Shown here: in pieces, positions 1 to 9,082 of the stretch
How positions within the stretch are numbered: the first letter of the stretch is position 1
Layout of the letters: the number at the start of each line of letters is the position of its first letter
NCBI RefSeq assembly: GCF_025148635.1
Contig: NZ_CP102269.1
Span: 4,712,001-4,776,000 of the forward strand
DNA length: 64,000 bases
Source of the DNA: Butyricimonas virosa
GTDB taxonomy: Bacteria; Bacteroidota; Bacteroidia; Bacteroidales; Marinifilaceae
Direction: 5' to 3'
Notes under the pieces: model-generated
What the model saw: the letters and a program-made list of their open reading frames with translations, nothing else
Told to the model about the DNA's origin: nothing
Databases searched by the model: none
Translations under genes and position numbers: made by a program

Positions 1-720
1 CAAGATACGATGTATAATAGTCAGCACACCATCCACTCCATAAACCGCCAAAAACACTAATGCTGACACGTGACCGGTATGTATTATAAAGCCACCCAAC
101 AAAAAGAGTATAATAAAAGCCATTGATATTGCTCCCACATCCCCGGAAAAACATTTGGCATGAGAACGAAAATTATAAAAATTAAACACTAGCAATGACA
201 GTATTACCACAGGAATAAACCCCGCCGGCGCTATCGGGAAAACAAATGCATTGATCCCCCATAACGCCAACATGGCAACCAGACTATATCCTCCGGTAAT
301 ACCGTTTATACCATCCATGAAATTATATATATTGAGTATGGCCAACCCGACGAACAAAGCCACAACCACGTATCCCCACGAAACCTCATGAACCCCTAGC
401 TGTAACAGCAACAATAACAAAGAAAAGGTCTGGAACAAAAGACGAACCTTTGCAGAAAGCGGGTGCATATCATCAATAAAACTCACCAAAGCCACCAACG
501 TCACTCCGCATAAAAACCAAGGTGCAAAAAAATCAAAGATCAATCCATGCACAAGTACCCCTAAATAAAAAATCACCCCACCTCCTCGTAGGGTAATTGT
601 ATGATGAGAACTCCTTACATTAGGAACATCCAAAATATTATATCTCTTGGCAATCTTAAAATAAATGTTCTCCAGCACGAAAAGAAGCAGGAGAACAAAT
701 CCATAGATCCAATTTATCAT
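1..720 (-). CDS. WecA/MraY-family polyprenyl-phosphate sugar-1-phosphate transferase (3' end outside window)
   Basis: This multi-span membrane enzyme should load the first sugar-1-phosphate onto undecaprenyl phosphate and so start a lipid-linked glycan repeat. The start is the ATG at 718-720, overlapping the epimerase stop as ATGA, so the two are translationally coupled. About 240 residues are visible, beginning MINWIYGFV. Family signatures seen are RSSHHTITLRGGG near residue 40, the Asp pair in SFIDDM, NFMDGINGITGG, FSGDVGAISMAF and VYGVDGVLTIIHR. The C-terminal His-rich loop lies beyond base 1. A complete paralogue with the same signatures lies at 41378-42334. It forms the terminal initiating module of polysaccharide locus 1 with the adjacent epimerase. 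Family is clear; the sugar substrate is not known. Confidence 0.9.
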   Translation of the reverse strand, partial: MINWIYGFVLLLLFVLENIYFKIAKRYNILDVPNVRSSHHTITLRGGGVIFYLGVLVHGLIFDFFAPWFLCGVTLVALVSFIDDMHPLSAKVRLLFQTFSLLLLLLQLGVHEVSWGYVVVALFVGLAILNIYNFMDGINGITGGYSLVAMLALWGINAFVFPIAPAGFIPVVILSLLVFNFYNFRSHAKCFSGDVGAISMAFIILFLLGGFIIHTGHVSALVFLAVYGVDGVLTIIHRIL

Positions 721-1619
721 TTCTGTCGCTTAAACGATTCAACCATCTCTCGAATTCCATCCTCCAAAGTGTAACGAGGCTCGTAACCGATAGCGCTTAA
801 TGCTAACTGACGATCAATAACCACATCTCCCCAGAGTTTCTGATAAAGATCAGGACGAACCTTCTCTATCAGTTTCAAGAATATAGATGGAGAAGGTAGA
901 TTTATCGTGTGTACTCCCAATTGACGAGAAATTTCCTCGACCACGTTACGCGTAGAATAAGGAACTTTATCCGTCGGATAGAATACTCCCTCAACCTCTT
1001 TCTCTACGGCTAAATGAATAAACTCAACCAAATTTTTTACATTAATAAAATCACGACTATTCCGGGCAGAACCGAAAGGCAGCGGAATATGTTTATTTAC
1101 CAAACGAATCAAACGCAACATATTACCCGGAGCCATCCCCCCCCCGTATGCCATCGGCGGACGAATAATTGCGGCCTTAAATTCCCGGTCGTTCATTGCA
1201 ACTAACTCTTTATCTGCTTTAAGCTTAGAACTCCCGTAATAAGTCTGTGGTCTTTCCGGTGTTGTCTCAGAAATTCGACTGGCACTACCGAACACGGCAA
1301 TCGTACTCATCTGCACGAACTGACGTACCCCTGCCTGTTTTGCTTTCTGAGCTAATAAACAAGCCATCCGATAATTCACATCATCATAAAGCTCTTGGTC
1401 TTTCAATTCCGGACGATGTACGATAGCTGCAAAATTTATTACCGCATCAAACCCTGAAAATGCTTCAACAGGCATATCTCGAAATGCTTTCACAACAATC
1501 TCTTTCTCGTACCCAGTCGGCCTGCGACTGTAACACGTGATAGAATCCGTTGATACATATTTCTTTATAAATTGCCCGGCAATAAAACTATCTCCTCCAA
1601 TAATCAATATTCTTTTCAT
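717..1619 (-). CDS. NAD-dependent epimerase/dehydratase (GalE/WbpP-like SDR)
   Basis: An extended short-chain dehydrogenase that probably makes the nucleotide sugar used by the adjacent WecA-like transferase. The Rossmann motif is ILIIGGDSFIAG at the very N terminus, and the catalytic pair is Y128/K132 in YYGSSK (numbering from the chosen start). IIRPPMAYGGG and DFINVKNLVE follow, as usual for the family. An upstream in-frame ATG at 1631 would add four residues. I prefer 1619 because MKRILIIGG matches the normal family start. The stop overlaps the next gene by ATGA. A paralogous epimerase/transferase pair ends locus 2 (42433-43392 and 41378-42334). Exact reaction unknown. Confidence 0.85.
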   Translation of the reverse strand: MKRILIIGGDSFIAGQFIKKYVSTDSITCYSRRPTGYEKEIVVKAFRDMPVEAFSGFDAVINFAAIVHRPELKDQELYDDVNYRMACLLAQKAKQAGVRQFVQMSTIAVFGSASRISETTPERPQTYYGSSKLKADKELVAMNDREFKAAIIRPPMAYGGGMAPGNMLRLIRLVNKHIPLPFGSARNSRDFINVKNLVEFIHLAVEKEVEGVFYPTDKVPYSTRNVVEEISRQLGVHTINLPSPSIFLKLIEKVRPDLYQKLWGDVVIDRQLALSAIGYEPRYTLEDGIREMVESFKRQK

Positions 1620-1631
1620 TCCTTGATCCAT

Positions 1632-1997
1632 TTAAAACGGCATAAACCTCCAACTTGCTCACATACATGAGCATCATTATCTATCTCATATTAGCGTGTT
1701 TATAAACAGGATTCGCTCTCTCCTCTTATCTTGCTCCCCTTTTACGTCGTATAGACCTCAGATGTTTTATTCGTTCTCATATAATTAAATAATAGTGTTG
1801 TGTGTGTTATTTTTAATCAAGATGCAAAAATACATCAATGGTTGCGTCATAAAATGGTATTTTTTTGTTTTTAACAAACTATTAACAAATCTAACACACA
1901 AATTACCATCTCCTCCTCATGAATATGTAGCCAATTAAAGATATCTATTCTTCTGCATACAAAATCTTCGTATATTTGCCCATTCAAAATAAAATAT
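1632..1997. other. divergent intergenic region between minus epimerase and plus polysaccharide genes
   Basis: This 366-bp AT-rich gap separates two oppositely transcribed parts of locus 1. It holds a plausible -7 box for the plus-strand gene (TATATTTG, 1971-1978) without a clear TTTG at -33. A perfect 9-bp inverted repeat (TGTGTGTTA at 1801-1809, TAACACACA at 1892-1900) encloses 82 bp. That repeat is short enough to be chance in AT-rich DNA. I see no tRNA or convincing small gene. Confidence 0.5.
1971..1978 (+). promoter_or_regulatory. -7 box candidate (TATATTTG)
   Basis: TATATTTG fits the TAnnTTTG -7 consensus of Bacteroides sigma-ABfr promoters and ends 19 bp before the ATG at 1998. No good TTTG is seen about 20 bp upstream (only TTCTG near 1951), so it is a half-supported promoter. 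Confidence 0.35.
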
Positions 1998-3809
1998 ATG
2001 CAAGCAATTATTCTAGCAGCAGGAATGGGAAAAAGACTTGGCGAACTAACCCAAAATAACACGAAATGCATGGTTAAAGTTAACGGTGTTACTTTAATCG
2101 ATCGCTTAATGACTCAACTCTCCGAATTGAGTTTAAAGAAAATCATCATCGTCATTGGGTATCAAGGGGAAAAACTACGTTCTTATTTAGGTGAGAATTA
2201 TTTAAACACAAAAATAGAATACATCTACAATCCTATATACGATAAGACCAACAATATATATTCACTTGCATTAGCCAAAGAATCATTACAAGAAGATGAT
2301 TCTCTTTTAATTGAATCTGATTTAATATTTGATGATTCATTGTTCAGAAAAATAATTGATAATCCATATCCTGATATTACATTGGTAGACAAATATGAAT
2401 CTTGGATGGATGGTACAATGGTCACGCTGGATGAAGAAAATAATATTGAAAATTTTGTCTCCAAAAAAGCATTTAAATATTCAGATGTACATAATTATTA
2501 CAAAACTGTCAATATCTACAAATTCAGCAAAGAGTTCTCAAAACACAAATATGTTCCCTTTCTAGACGCCTATTGCAAAGCTTTAGGACACAATGAATAT
2601 TACGAACAAGTCCTAAAAGTCATCTCTCGTCTAGACGACACTCATTTAAAAGCATTACCATTAAACGGGGAAAAATGGTATGAAATTGACGATATCCAAG
2701 ATTTAGACATTGCAGAAACAATTTTCGCATGCGATGAAGATCAACTAATAAAATATCAGTCTAGATACGGTGGATATTGGAGATTTCCATCATTACTGGA
2801 CTTTTGTTATTTAGTGAATCCATATTTCCCGCCCAAAAAGATGATAGAAGAATTAAAGGCCAATTTTGACATATTATTGACCGAATATCCTTCTGGGATG
2901 AAAATAAACTCCTTACTAGCCGGAAAATACTTTGGTATAAAAAGTGATTACACATGCATCGGGAATGGAGCCGCTGAACTAATAAAAAGTCTAATGGAGA
3001 AATTAGATGGAAAAATCGGAGTTATATTCCCCACGTTTGAAGAATATCCCAACCGGAAAAAGCAAGAAGAACTTGTTACCTATATTCCAGAAAATCATAA
3101 TTTTTCCTATACGGCAAAAGACATTATGAATTATTTTGCTGAAAAAGATATTCAAACACTACTATTAATAAATCCGGACAACCCTTCCGGCAATTTTATT
3201 CCAGCAGAAGAAGTGTTAGAACTCGTTGAATGGACAAAGAAAAAGAATATTCGATTCATCGTAGACGAATCTTTTGTTGATTTTTCCGAAGGTTATCCCA
3301 AGAATTCATTATTGCATAATAAAACATTAAACGACCATAGCCATTTAGTTGTCATAAAAAGCATTTCAAAATCATTTGGGGTTCCCGGACTCAGATTAGG
3401 CATACTGGCATCTAGTGATAAAGAATTAATTACATGGATGAAAAAAGATATTTCCATTTGGAATATCAACTCATTTGCAGAATTCTATATGCAAATTTTC
3501 GGCAAATACGAACAAGACTATTCAAACGCTTGTTCAAAATTTATCACCGAAAGGAAACGTTTTCTATCTGAATTACAACAAATAGATTTCTTACGAGTCA
3601 TCCCATCGCAAGCTAATTACTTTTTATGCGAAATTGTAAAAAAATATACATCAAAAGAATTAACCAGATTACTATTAAAACACTACAATATATTAATCAA
3701 GGATTGTAGTACCAAATCAGCCTTTAATTCTTCCAATTATATACGTATTGCAATTCGGGACACGAATGATAACAACACATTAATAAATGCCTTAAAAAAT
3801 TTCAAGTAG
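1998..3809 (+). CDS. bifunctional nucleotidyltransferase / class-I PLP enzyme fusion
   Basis: Two enzymes in one 603-residue chain. Residues 1 to about 235 are a LicC/GlmU-type nucleotidyltransferase: AIILAAGMGKRLG at the start, NTKCMVKVNG next, LIESDLIF as the metal-binding Asp strand. Residues about 255 to 600 are a fold-type-I aminotransferase of the HisC/CobD class: CIGNGAAELI, INPDNPSGN, VDESFVDF, and the PLP lysine at about 458 in SISKSFGVPGLRLG. Such a pair could make an amino-alcohol phosphate (CobD-type decarboxylation) or an aminophosphonate and activate it with CTP. The CDP-alcohol phosphotransferase at 6366-7073 is the natural user. Both domain families are clear; the joint substrate is inference. 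Confidence 0.85.
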   Translation: MQAIILAAGMGKRLGELTQNNTKCMVKVNGVTLIDRLMTQLSELSLKKIIIVIGYQGEKLRSYLGENYLNTKIEYIYNPIYDKTNNIYSLALAKESLQEDDSLLIESDLIFDDSLFRKIIDNPYPDITLVDKYESWMDGTMVTLDEENNIENFVSKKAFKYSDVHNYYKTVNIYKFSKEFSKHKYVPFLDAYCKALGHNEYYEQVLKVISRLDDTHLKALPLNGEKWYEIDDIQDLDIAETIFACDEDQLIKYQSRYGGYWRFPSLLDFCYLVNPYFPPKKMIEELKANFDILLTEYPSGMKINSLLAGKYFGIKSDYTCIGNGAAELIKSLMEKLDGKIGVIFPTFEEYPNRKKQEELVTYIPENHNFSYTAKDIMNYFAEKDIQTLLLINPDNPSGNFIPAEEVLELVEWTKKKNIRFIVDESFVDFSEGYPKNSLLHNKTLNDHSHLVVIKSISKSFGVPGLRLGILASSDKELITWMKKDISIWNINSFAEFYMQIFGKYEQDYSNACSKFITERKRFLSELQQIDFLRVIPSQANYFLCEIVKKYTSKELTRLLLKHYNILIKDCSTKSAFNSSNYIRIAIRDTNDNNTLINALKNFK

Positions 3810-3847
3810 TGTAAATATATATAACATTATATAATTTCATTCACGCA

Positions 3848-3879
3848 ATTGTGAGTTGAGAACAAATAATGTACTTTTG
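3848..3879 (+). promoter_or_regulatory. sigma-ABfr-like promoter for the Wzz-Wzx-Wzy operon
   Basis: ATTG (3848-3851), a 20-bp spacer, then TACTTTTG (3872-3879) fit the Bacteroides TTTG / TAnnTTTG promoter pattern with correct spacing. It lies in the 193-bp gap after the fusion gene. A start near 3886 would give an untranslated leader of about 115 bases containing a weak GAGAGT/ACTCTC hairpin. Confidence 0.5.
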
Positions 3880-4002
3880 CACTAAGAAAAAATAGAGAGT
3901 ATCCAATTTTACACTCTCATAATAAAAATAATTACAAGTTTACGCAACTATTTTATGAATAGAACATCCTTAGTAAGTTAGGTAACCTTTTAAAAATGTT
4001 TT

Positions 4003-5112
4003 ATGCAAGAATTTGATGTAACGGATTTGATCCGATTATTATGGAAAAGAAAATCTTTTATTCTAAAAACTACGCTTATATGTTTATGTCTTGGCGTATT
4101 GGTAGTGTTATTGAGTCATAAACAATATACTTCCGTTTCCACTTTTATTCCCCAAAAACCACGAACAAACTCAGATCAAAGAGCATTAGATGCTTATTTA
4201 CAAAAAGAAAATCCAAATATCTACGAAACAAATGAAATCCTGAACGCCAACTTGTACCCACAAGTAGTAGAGAATATTTCTTTTCGAAAAAAAATTATAT
4301 ACATGCCAGTTTGTGAGGGTCACAACGGAGAAAAAATCAGTTTAGTCGAATATCTAAGTTCCAATAAGTATCGTCCTTTTCATCTAGGACAATGGATCAG
4401 GAAATATACGATAGATTTGCCTGCAACGATCCGAATGGCAAACGGGGAAGATACTGTAAACGAAAATACGGGGAAGGATACTTCTTTAATTACATTATCA
4501 CGGAGAGAAAAACAGGCCATTGATATGTTGCAAAAAGGAGTTACTTTATGGATCGGAGAGGATAACGCTTTATTAAACGTAACTACAGAAGACCCATTGA
4601 TTACGGCTCGTCTAGCTCAGAATATACTATCGTTGCTAAAAGAAGAAGTAACAAATTACCGTTCTACAAAAATTGAAGAACAATGGGCATTTTTAAAACA
4701 GCAGCAGGAAATTGCCATACAAGAACTAGAATCCAAACGAAAGGAAATGACAAACTTACAAACTACACAACATTCCTTTCCTACTCAGAATATAGATATA
4801 ACAAAAAGTTTTCTTTTAGCTGAATATCAACAGATTTTCAATAATTACCAAAATCTAAATCAAAGACTAGAAAGATTAAAATTAAAAAAACAAGATACGA
4901 CTCCGGTATTTACTATGTTAGAAGAAATTTACGTACCTTATCAAGCATCAAATACTAAACAAGGTATTATTATAACCGCTTTCGTTGCACTAGGACTATT
5001 CCTCGGAATGGTATTAGTGATTACATTGCCTTATATAGCAGAAATAACTCGAAGTAAATTTCTAATACATCATTTTCCAGTCAAAGAAGATCAAGAAAAA
5101 GATGTTAAATAA
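4003..5112 (+). CDS. Wzz-family chain-length determinant (polysaccharide co-polymerase)
   Basis: An inner-membrane protein that sets polymer length in Wzx/Wzy systems. It has a short cytoplasmic N terminus, a transmembrane helix at about residues 19-38, a long periplasmic part with coiled-coil stretches (about 215-300), and a second transmembrane helix at about 325-347. There is no C-terminal tyrosine-kinase domain, so it is the simple Wzz type rather than Wzc. The start codon follows a long leader with a promoter candidate. The stop overlaps the next gene's start by 11 bp, so translation is probably coupled to Wzx. Confidence 0.85.
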   Translation: MQEFDVTDLIRLLWKRKSFILKTTLICLCLGVLVVLLSHKQYTSVSTFIPQKPRTNSDQRALDAYLQKENPNIYETNEILNANLYPQVVENISFRKKIIYMPVCEGHNGEKISLVEYLSSNKYRPFHLGQWIRKYTIDLPATIRMANGEDTVNENTGKDTSLITLSRREKQAIDMLQKGVTLWIGEDNALLNVTTEDPLITARLAQNILSLLKEEVTNYRSTKIEEQWAFLKQQQEIAIQELESKRKEMTNLQTTQHSFPTQNIDITKSFLLAEYQQIFNNYQNLNQRLERLKLKKQDTTPVFTMLEEIYVPYQASNTKQGIIITAFVALGLFLGMVLVITLPYIAEITRSKFLIHHFPVKEDQEKDVK

Positions 5113-6364
5113 GCGACTGATAAGCAATCCGTTGATCGAGAATTTTCTCTCGTTGACTATTTTGCAAGGGATAAATTATCTCTTGCCGTTGATTACAATA
5201 CCTTATCTTTACAACCATCTAGGAGTAGAACGTTACGGGTTGGTAAATTTTGCAATCTCGTTTATACAATATTTCCTAATTGTAACAGATTTCGGCTTCG
5301 GACTATCAGGAACCCGTTATATCGCCGAAAACAGAGACCACAAAGAGGCCATTGATACCTATGTCAATAGTGCAACGTTTTCTCGAATAGGAATTTGTAT
5401 CATCTCTTTTGCTGTCTTATTGATTTGTTTATTCTTAATTCCTCCTTTAAGACAAGAAAAAGTGTTTTTCTTGTTATTTTTTGGGCAAGTAATCGGAAAT
5501 ATCATGTCCCCTTATTGGTTTTTTCAAGGAATGGAACAAATGAGATTCATCACAATGATGACAGTCATAACAAAAATTCTAAGTTTGACTCCCCTATTCT
5601 TCGTGGTAAAAGATAGTGTAGACTATTTTTACATCCCGATCTGTTATAGTGTAGGAAGTATTGGGAGCGGAATCATTTGCCTTTATTTGATGAAAAAGCA
5701 ATTCGGGGTAAATTTCTTTTTCCCAAAAATAAAAAATATTGTGATCGTAACAAAAGATAGTGCCAACTATTTCCTCTCGCGAATTTCAGTTTCTATGTTT
5801 ACAAATACCAACACTTTTGTTCTAGGATTAGTTTTAGGTAACACTATTGTCGGTTACTACTCTTTAGCGGATAAAGTTTACCAAGCACTGACAGGGATTT
5901 ACCAACCCTTAGTAGCTGCAATATTTCCTTATATGACAAAAAATAAACGAATTACTCTTTTCAAAAAGATTTTCATTTGGTCGAATTTAGCCAACATTTG
6001 CCTAGTAGTGATCGTTGCACTAGGAATATCGGATATTATGCATTTACTATTTCGAAACGTAGATGAATCTAGTGTGAAGGTTATGCATATTTTTCTCTTC
6101 GCTTGTTTAGTTGCTTTACCCAATACTCTACTAGGATATCCTTTTTTGGCAGCATTGGGACACCCCAATTTCACAAACTATTCATTAGTTGGAGTTTCAT
6201 TGATGCACATCGTAATAATAGTTTGTTTATGGACTTGCGGATGGATATCTATTTATAGTGTAGCTTGGGTCGTGGTAATAACAGAAACATCATTATTATT
6301 CATTAGAGCTTGGGGTGGATATAAATATCAACTTTACGGACAAAGTATAATAAAAAAACAATGA
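5102..6364 (+). CDS. Wzx-type oligosaccharide flippase
   Basis: A MATE-like membrane transporter of 420 residues with about 12 predicted helices. It flips the undecaprenyl-linked repeat unit across the inner membrane. Typical features are the N-terminal LTILQGINYLLPLITIPYL helix and GLVNFAISFIQYF, the usual start of Wzx/RfbX flippases. It overlaps the Wzz gene by 11 bp and is followed after one base by the CDP-alcohol phosphotransferase, so the genes form one operon. Locus 2 has its own flippase at 48885-50309. Confidence 0.9.
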   Translation: MLNKRLISNPLIENFLSLTILQGINYLLPLITIPYLYNHLGVERYGLVNFAISFIQYFLIVTDFGFGLSGTRYIAENRDHKEAIDTYVNSATFSRIGICIISFAVLLICLFLIPPLRQEKVFFLLFFGQVIGNIMSPYWFFQGMEQMRFITMMTVITKILSLTPLFFVVKDSVDYFYIPICYSVGSIGSGIICLYLMKKQFGVNFFFPKIKNIVIVTKDSANYFLSRISVSMFTNTNTFVLGLVLGNTIVGYYSLADKVYQALTGIYQPLVAAIFPYMTKNKRITLFKKIFIWSNLANICLVVIVALGISDIMHLLFRNVDESSVKVMHIFLFACLVALPNTLLGYPFLAALGHPNFTNYSLVGVSLMHIVIIVCLWTCGWISIYSVAWVVVITETSLLFIRAWGGYKYQLYGQSIIKKQ

Positions 6365-6365
6365 C

Positions 6366-7073
6366 ATGAACTTAAGTTATAAAGAAATACGAACTTATTC
6401 TCCTATGGGGAGGTGGAATTCCAGGTCTGTAGCAGATTGGCTTTGCATGCCTCTCTCGCCCTTTTTTTCAACAAAATTCGTAAAGTGGCAATTAAGACCA
6501 AATACAATCACGTTATTCATGATTTTCTTCGGAATCGTGGGATCTCTATTTTTTGCCTTACCTAAGTGGGAATTTAAAGTTTTAGGAATCATCTGTTATT
6601 ATTTATGGTATATAATGGATTGTAGTGATGGAGAGGTAGCTAGAATCACAAAACAATTCTCAACATACGGACGAGATATGGATTACTGGGCTCATCTAAC
6701 CTGCCACCCGTTAATGAATTTGGCACTTTGGTATTCCTATTGGCAACTCGATAGATATCATGAGTGGTTATTAGCGTTCATTTTCATTGTATTTATTTCT
6801 ATGGAATTTCAACATAGAGCGTTGTTAACATTCCAAGCTTATCATCGAAAAGAAACAGGAACTGAAAGTGTTGACAACCCTTCTGTGCTTCGATACATTT
6901 TCCGACAAATGTATCAATATCCAAATTTCATTTTATTATTTCCATTTGTCTTTTTATTAGAATATCTCACAGAATTTCCCACGTTCTATTTACTTGCAGG
7001 GTGGTGCTTATTTTTTGTTGTAGGAGTAGGACAAGCTTTATTGAGAATGATTGCATTTTGTTATAAGGGCTAA
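6366..7073 (+). CDS. CDP-alcohol phosphotransferase-family membrane protein
   Basis: Transfers a phospho-alcohol from a CDP-alcohol to an acceptor in the membrane. The family signature is present: D85, D88, G89, A92, R93, G102 and D106, with the usual spacing. The position of the fourth, normally catalytic-base Asp is His110 instead. Several hydrophobic helices follow. The protein is 235 residues, normal for the family. It lies inside the Wzx/Wzy operon rather than with phospholipid genes, and the fusion at 1998-3809 could supply its CDP-linked substrate. I infer that it adds a phospho-(amino)alcohol to the glycan or its lipid carrier. Acceptor unknown. Confidence 0.8.
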   Translation: MNLSYKEIRTYSPMGRWNSRSVADWLCMPLSPFFSTKFVKWQLRPNTITLFMIFFGIVGSLFFALPKWEFKVLGIICYYLWYIMDCSDGEVARITKQFSTYGRDMDYWAHLTCHPLMNLALWYSYWQLDRYHEWLLAFIFIVFISMEFQHRALLTFQAYHRKETGTESVDNPSVLRYIFRQMYQYPNFILLFPFVFLLEYLTEFPTFYLLAGWCLFFVVGVGQALLRMIAFCYKG

Positions 7074-7074
7074 A

Positions 7075-8253
7075 ATGAGCAAAGAAAGAAAAAACAAATT
7101 GAAGAACACACTATCGATGGTACTATGGGGAGTATTGATTTTTATCATCACTCGTCAAGTTCCTTTTGTATCATATAGTATACTCGGTAATTTAGCTTTA
7201 CTAGGTATCGTTGCATTAAATATGCGTTATGATGCAACCGGATTTTATCGTACATTTCTGCCTATCCTCTGTTGGTGTTCTTTTCTAGTATTTTACGCTT
7301 TACTACAGGGTAATGAAGTAACACTCGTAGCTCGCTTTATCTTGATTATTTTTTTCTTACTTACAGCCTATTTTATCATTTTACCTTCCCGAATGGTCAA
7401 GCTATTATTCGCTCTTACATTGTTACAATGTATATTTCTAATTGGGTTGGAATTCATTCTTTTACTTTTTTTCAATTTAGAAACTTACGAACCCTTACGA
7501 CATTACTTTATCAATCAAGGTTGGGGAGATGTTTATACTTTCACAGGGCATTTTTATAATATACCGGTAAAAGGAAATGCATTGTTACCTTTCGTGTATA
7601 TGTTATCGTATTTTATACCCGTATTCCCTCAAAAACGAAAGTCTTTCTTTAGATGTATCTATTTATTGGCAATCGTGTTTGCTGGAAATTTTGCTTATCT
7701 AATCAGTTTGTTTGTTTTTCATTTTATGCTCTTTTTCTTACAAAACGAATCTTTCCGGCAGTTACAATTAAAGATTTTGGCATTATCTTTTTTAATTATA
7801 TTGTTTTTTATCCCCGGATTAATTTTTGTTGAAAACGTTATGTCTAAAAAAGTAGATTCTATGGGTACAAGACAAGATCAAGTAGAAGTTTTATTACGGG
7901 ATATCGGACAAGAAAATACAACAATCTGGTTGGGAAAAGGGTTAGGAAATACGGTTTCAGAAAAAACAAATTATCGGGATTACACGGGCAATATTTATTT
8001 TGAATTACAAACGTTTTATTTCTTTAATCAACTAGGAATTATAAATTTTATTAGTTTCATATTATTGAATTTATTTTTTGCTTACACGAAAATTCGAGAT
8101 CCTAGATTACTATTCGTTTATTTATGCTATATTCTTTATGCGTTCACGAATCCTTATATTCTAGATTCGAATCAAGTGATTGTAATATTGACTTTAGTAA
8201 TGGCAAATAAAATACTGGAAGATGAAAATAGGGTGTGTACTTGTAATGTATAA
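7075..8253 (+). CDS. Wzy-like O-antigen/capsule polymerase
   Basis: A very hydrophobic protein of about 392 residues with ten or more predicted helices, in the operon position expected for the polymerase between flippase and glycosyltransferases. Wzy proteins share little sequence, so the call rests on topology, length and context. A large soluble loop with a GMGTRQDQVE-like stretch (about residues 250-310) is consistent with the family. A TTG at 7051 would lie inside the previous gene. I chose the ATG at 7075, just after the previous stop. Its end overlaps the next gene by 32 bp. Confidence 0.75.
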   Translation: MSKERKNKLKNTLSMVLWGVLIFIITRQVPFVSYSILGNLALLGIVALNMRYDATGFYRTFLPILCWCSFLVFYALLQGNEVTLVARFILIIFFLLTAYFIILPSRMVKLLFALTLLQCIFLIGLEFILLLFFNLETYEPLRHYFINQGWGDVYTFTGHFYNIPVKGNALLPFVYMLSYFIPVFPQKRKSFFRCIYLLAIVFAGNFAYLISLFVFHFMLFFLQNESFRQLQLKILALSFLIILFFIPGLIFVENVMSKKVDSMGTRQDQVEVLLRDIGQENTTIWLGKGLGNTVSEKTNYRDYTGNIYFELQTFYFFNQLGIINFISFILLNLFFAYTKIRDPRLLFVYLCYILYAFTNPYILDSNQVIVILTLVMANKILEDENRVCTCNV

Positions 8254-9082
8254 TCCTCAACGGGAGTTATTAACAGCCTCCCTAAATGCATTGAATGAAC
8301 AAGTGGATGAAATTTTTTTGGGGGATAATTCTGTGAATATGCCGGACTTTATAACGACATTACTTAACTTATATCCCAATACATATTATCATAGTTTCAA
8401 CAAAAATTTGGGAATTGCCGAAGCCCAAAACCGAGGAATTATTTACTTCCAAAAGAAAGGATTTGATTTTGTGTTATTCATGGATCAAGATAGTTTAGCA
8501 CCAAATAATTTAGTTTCCTCCCTTCTGGCCGATTATAATCGATTAAAAGAAATAGGAATCCCAATCGGAGGAATTGGCCCACGTCCTTTTAATCGAGGAG
8601 AAGGAAAACCGTATGTAGGTGCAGTAAAAAAAGGAAAATTAATCCTACCCAAAATTACGGAAGTTGGGGAAATTATCAGTTCTGCATCATTGATTCCAAT
8701 ACCGCATTTCAAACAAGTTGGAGGGATGGAATCAAGTTTATTTATTGATGGAGTCGATCATGAATGGTGCTGGAGAGCTAAAAAAATTGGTGGATGGCGT
8801 TTTTTCATTTCGGAGAGCGTACAGTTAAGCCACCAAGTAGGAGAAGGAGACCGCCCATTCATTTTTAGGAAAGTTGCAATACCCACCCCTTTCCGTACAT
8901 TTTATCAATTTCGAAATTATTTCCGATTGGTTCATAGAGGTTATGTACCTTTGTATTGGAAAGTGTCAAATGGATTTAAATATAGTATAAAGTTTTTTTA
9001 TTATCCTTTATGCGTTCCCCCGCGTATAAGTTACATGAAGCAAATATTAAAAGGAATTTATGCAGGAATTACAGGTAAATAA
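8222..9082 (+). CDS. glycosyltransferase family 2 (rhamnosyltransferase-like)
   Basis: A GT-A fold transferase of 286 residues that should extend the lipid-linked repeat in the cytoplasm. It begins with CVLVMYNPQRELL, and shows NKNLGIAEAQNRGI, the metal-binding DQD in FMDQDS, and FIDGVDHEWCWRAKKIG, which is characteristic of WbbL/RfbF-like rhamnosyltransferases. It overlaps the polymerase gene by 32 bp and the next transferase by 23 bp. Sugar donor is not proven. Confidence 0.85.
   Translation: MKIGCVLVMYNPQRELLTASLNALNEQVDEIFLGDNSVNMPDFITTLLNLYPNTYYHSFNKNLGIAEAQNRGIIYFQKKGFDFVLFMDQDSLAPNNLVSSLLADYNRLKEIGIPIGGIGPRPFNRGEGKPYVGAVKKGKLILPKITEVGEIISSASLIPIPHFKQVGGMESSLFIDGVDHEWCWRAKKIGGWRFFISESVQLSHQVGEGDRPFIFRKVAIPTPFRTFYQFRNYFRLVHRGYVPLYWKVSNGFKYSIKFFYYPLCVPPRISYMKQILKGIYAGITGK

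Noticed and set aside
1801..1900. 9-bp inverted repeat as an invertible promoter for locus 1
   Set aside because: A match this short is expected by chance in AT-rich DNA of this length, and no promoter with both boxes lies between the arms. Recorded only as a note on the gap.
1998..3809. Phosphonate biosynthesis (PntC-like) as the firm function of the fusion
   Set aside because: No PEP mutase or phosphonopyruvate decarboxylase gene is nearby, and the PLP domain is HisC/CobD-like rather than the class-V AEP transaminase. Kept only as an alternative.
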